The notes below the pieces were generated by a model. That model had not been told where the DNA came from. It saw nothing but the letters and a program-made list of their open reading frames with translations, and ran no database searches. Positions 5,537 through 6,172 of a stretch of DNA of 6,172 bases are shown piece after piece (position 1 is the stretch's first letter; every line of letters starts with the position of its first letter). This DNA comes from Oscillospiraceae bacterium. Its GTDB lineage: Bacteria > Bacillota > Clostridia > Oscillospirales > Ruminococcaceae. The translations under genes were made by a program, and so were the position numbers. Location: positions 1 to 6,172 of the forward strand of contig DXWR01000231.1 in NCBI GenBank assembly GCA_019416775.1. Reading direction: 5' to 3'.

Positions 5537-6172
5537 ATGGATACCAAGGATCTCACCCCCACCACCACGACTTCCTGGTTTGAAACCGACCGGCAAGGAG
5601 TCCTGCATTCCCTGCACTGGGAACAGCCGCCCCTTCCCCTAAAACCGGGACAATCCATTGCCCCTTTATTTGAAGAAGCGCCCCATCAGCTTTCCAATTT
5701 GTTTTCCCAGCTTTCCACCCAGGATCTGGTATCCCTTGCCCTGCCCTGCCGTAGAAAACTGCTGCTGCTCCGCTGCAAAAAAACCGATCCCGATACCCTG
5801 CGCTGGGAGATCGAATCCTCCGTCCAAGCGGATCCCTTCGTGGGCCGCAGCGAAGAAACCGCTCAAATCCGGGAATGCCTCACCGCCATGGACAACTGCC
5901 TGAGTTATCTGATGGAAAACTCCCTGGAAACCAGCTTTGAGCAGGACATGGCTGGCAACGCCTTAAACCGCTGCCAGCTTTTAATGAAGCACTGCTTAAA
6001 TATGGAGCGGTACCATCAGCTAATCCACGGGGAGTACCAGCCTAAGCTGCGGCGGATGAATCTGCGCAGTTTTCTCAACTACCTTTCCCAAGAGTTGGCG
6101 CGGGATTCCCGGTGCAGCCAGGTGAAGACCTTTGCCTCCCGGGAAAACATCGTCATTCAAGGCGATCCTGCC
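5537..6172 (+). CDS. Sensor-kinase-like protein, N-terminal 212 aa (runs off the right edge)
   Basis: This frame is open without a stop to the window edge and is incomplete at the 3' end. Residues 14-100 resemble a PAS-type sensor fold (WFETDRQGVLHSL, then an amphipathic stretch ending near RWEIES). Residues 105-175 are helical and resemble the dimerisation helices of a histidine kinase, ending in the RRMNLRSFLNYLSQEL region that normally precedes the ATPase domain. The last visible residues, NIVIQGDPA, match the gD before the N-box of a GHKL ATPase. I see no signal peptide or membrane segment, so it appears cytoplasmic. The first helix (DNCLSYLMEN, 119-128) has no histidine in the usual HE-motif position; the only nearby ones are H152, H160 and H164 in the second helix. 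It could be a kinase with a shifted phospho-acceptor or an ATP-binding protein that does not autophosphorylate. The ATPase domain is not visible, so the family call is inferred. An alternative start at 5513 would add eight residues. Confidence 0.6.
   Translation, partial: MDTKDLTPTTTTSWFETDRQGVLHSLHWEQPPLPLKPGQSIAPLFEEAPHQLSNLFSQLSTQDLVSLALPCRRKLLLLRCKKTDPDTLRWEIESSVQADPFVGRSEETAQIRECLTAMDNCLSYLMENSLETSFEQDMAGNALNRCQLLMKHCLNMERYHQLIHGEYQPKLRRMNLRSFLNYLSQELARDSRCSQVKTFASRENIVIQGDPA

Noticed and set aside
5258..5617. A 120-residue N-terminal extension of GapA in the same open frame
   Set aside because: It covers the gap promoter and ribosome site, has no family counterpart, and the ATG at 5257 has a well-spaced GGAGG.

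Overview
The window looks like a chromosomal segment of a low-to-mid-GC Firmicute, most likely a Clostridia gut lineage such as Oscillospirales. That placement is inferred from the style of the gap gene, the strong Shine-Dalgarno sites, the use of a TTG start, the CCA-encoding tRNA and the sigma-A type promoters. No taxonomic search was possible.

Layout, left to right. The 3' part of a tRNA-Leu(CAG) gene enters from the left edge on the + strand and ends in its own terminator. Facing it is a minus-strand unit read from right to left: a promoter, a leader of about 180 nt, a 1094-residue Eco57I/TaqI-like adenine-N6 DNA methyltransferase that starts with TTG, and an overlapping small GNAT acetyltransferase. 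This unit ends in a hairpin that can terminate transcription from both sides. Upstream of it, also on the minus strand, is gap (glycolytic glyceraldehyde-3-phosphate dehydrogenase) with its own promoter, ribosome site and terminator. Divergent from gap, on the + strand, a well-formed promoter drives a gene that leaves the right edge. Its visible 212 residues look like the PAS-like and dimerisation part of a sensor-kinase-type protein.

The most notable observation is in the acetyltransferase. It carries a perfect 7-bp tandem duplication (GGTTATT twice on the coding strand) exactly where its conserved C-terminus should begin. As written, the gene reads out of frame into the terminator hairpin. 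With one copy removed it would encode a conserved GNAT ending (LESGAVLSWDVMEK) and stop 3 nt before the hairpin. This is a recent frameshift, a reversible slippage switch or an assembly error. A second short tandem duplication (8 bp, AGACATAT twice) lies in the leader of the right-hand gene. The methyltransferase has no recognisable nuclease motif and no restriction partner in view, so it may be an orphan epigenetic methylase; its long leader contains an attenuator-like hairpin. I see no clear new defence system, CRISPR array, insertion sequence or integrase.
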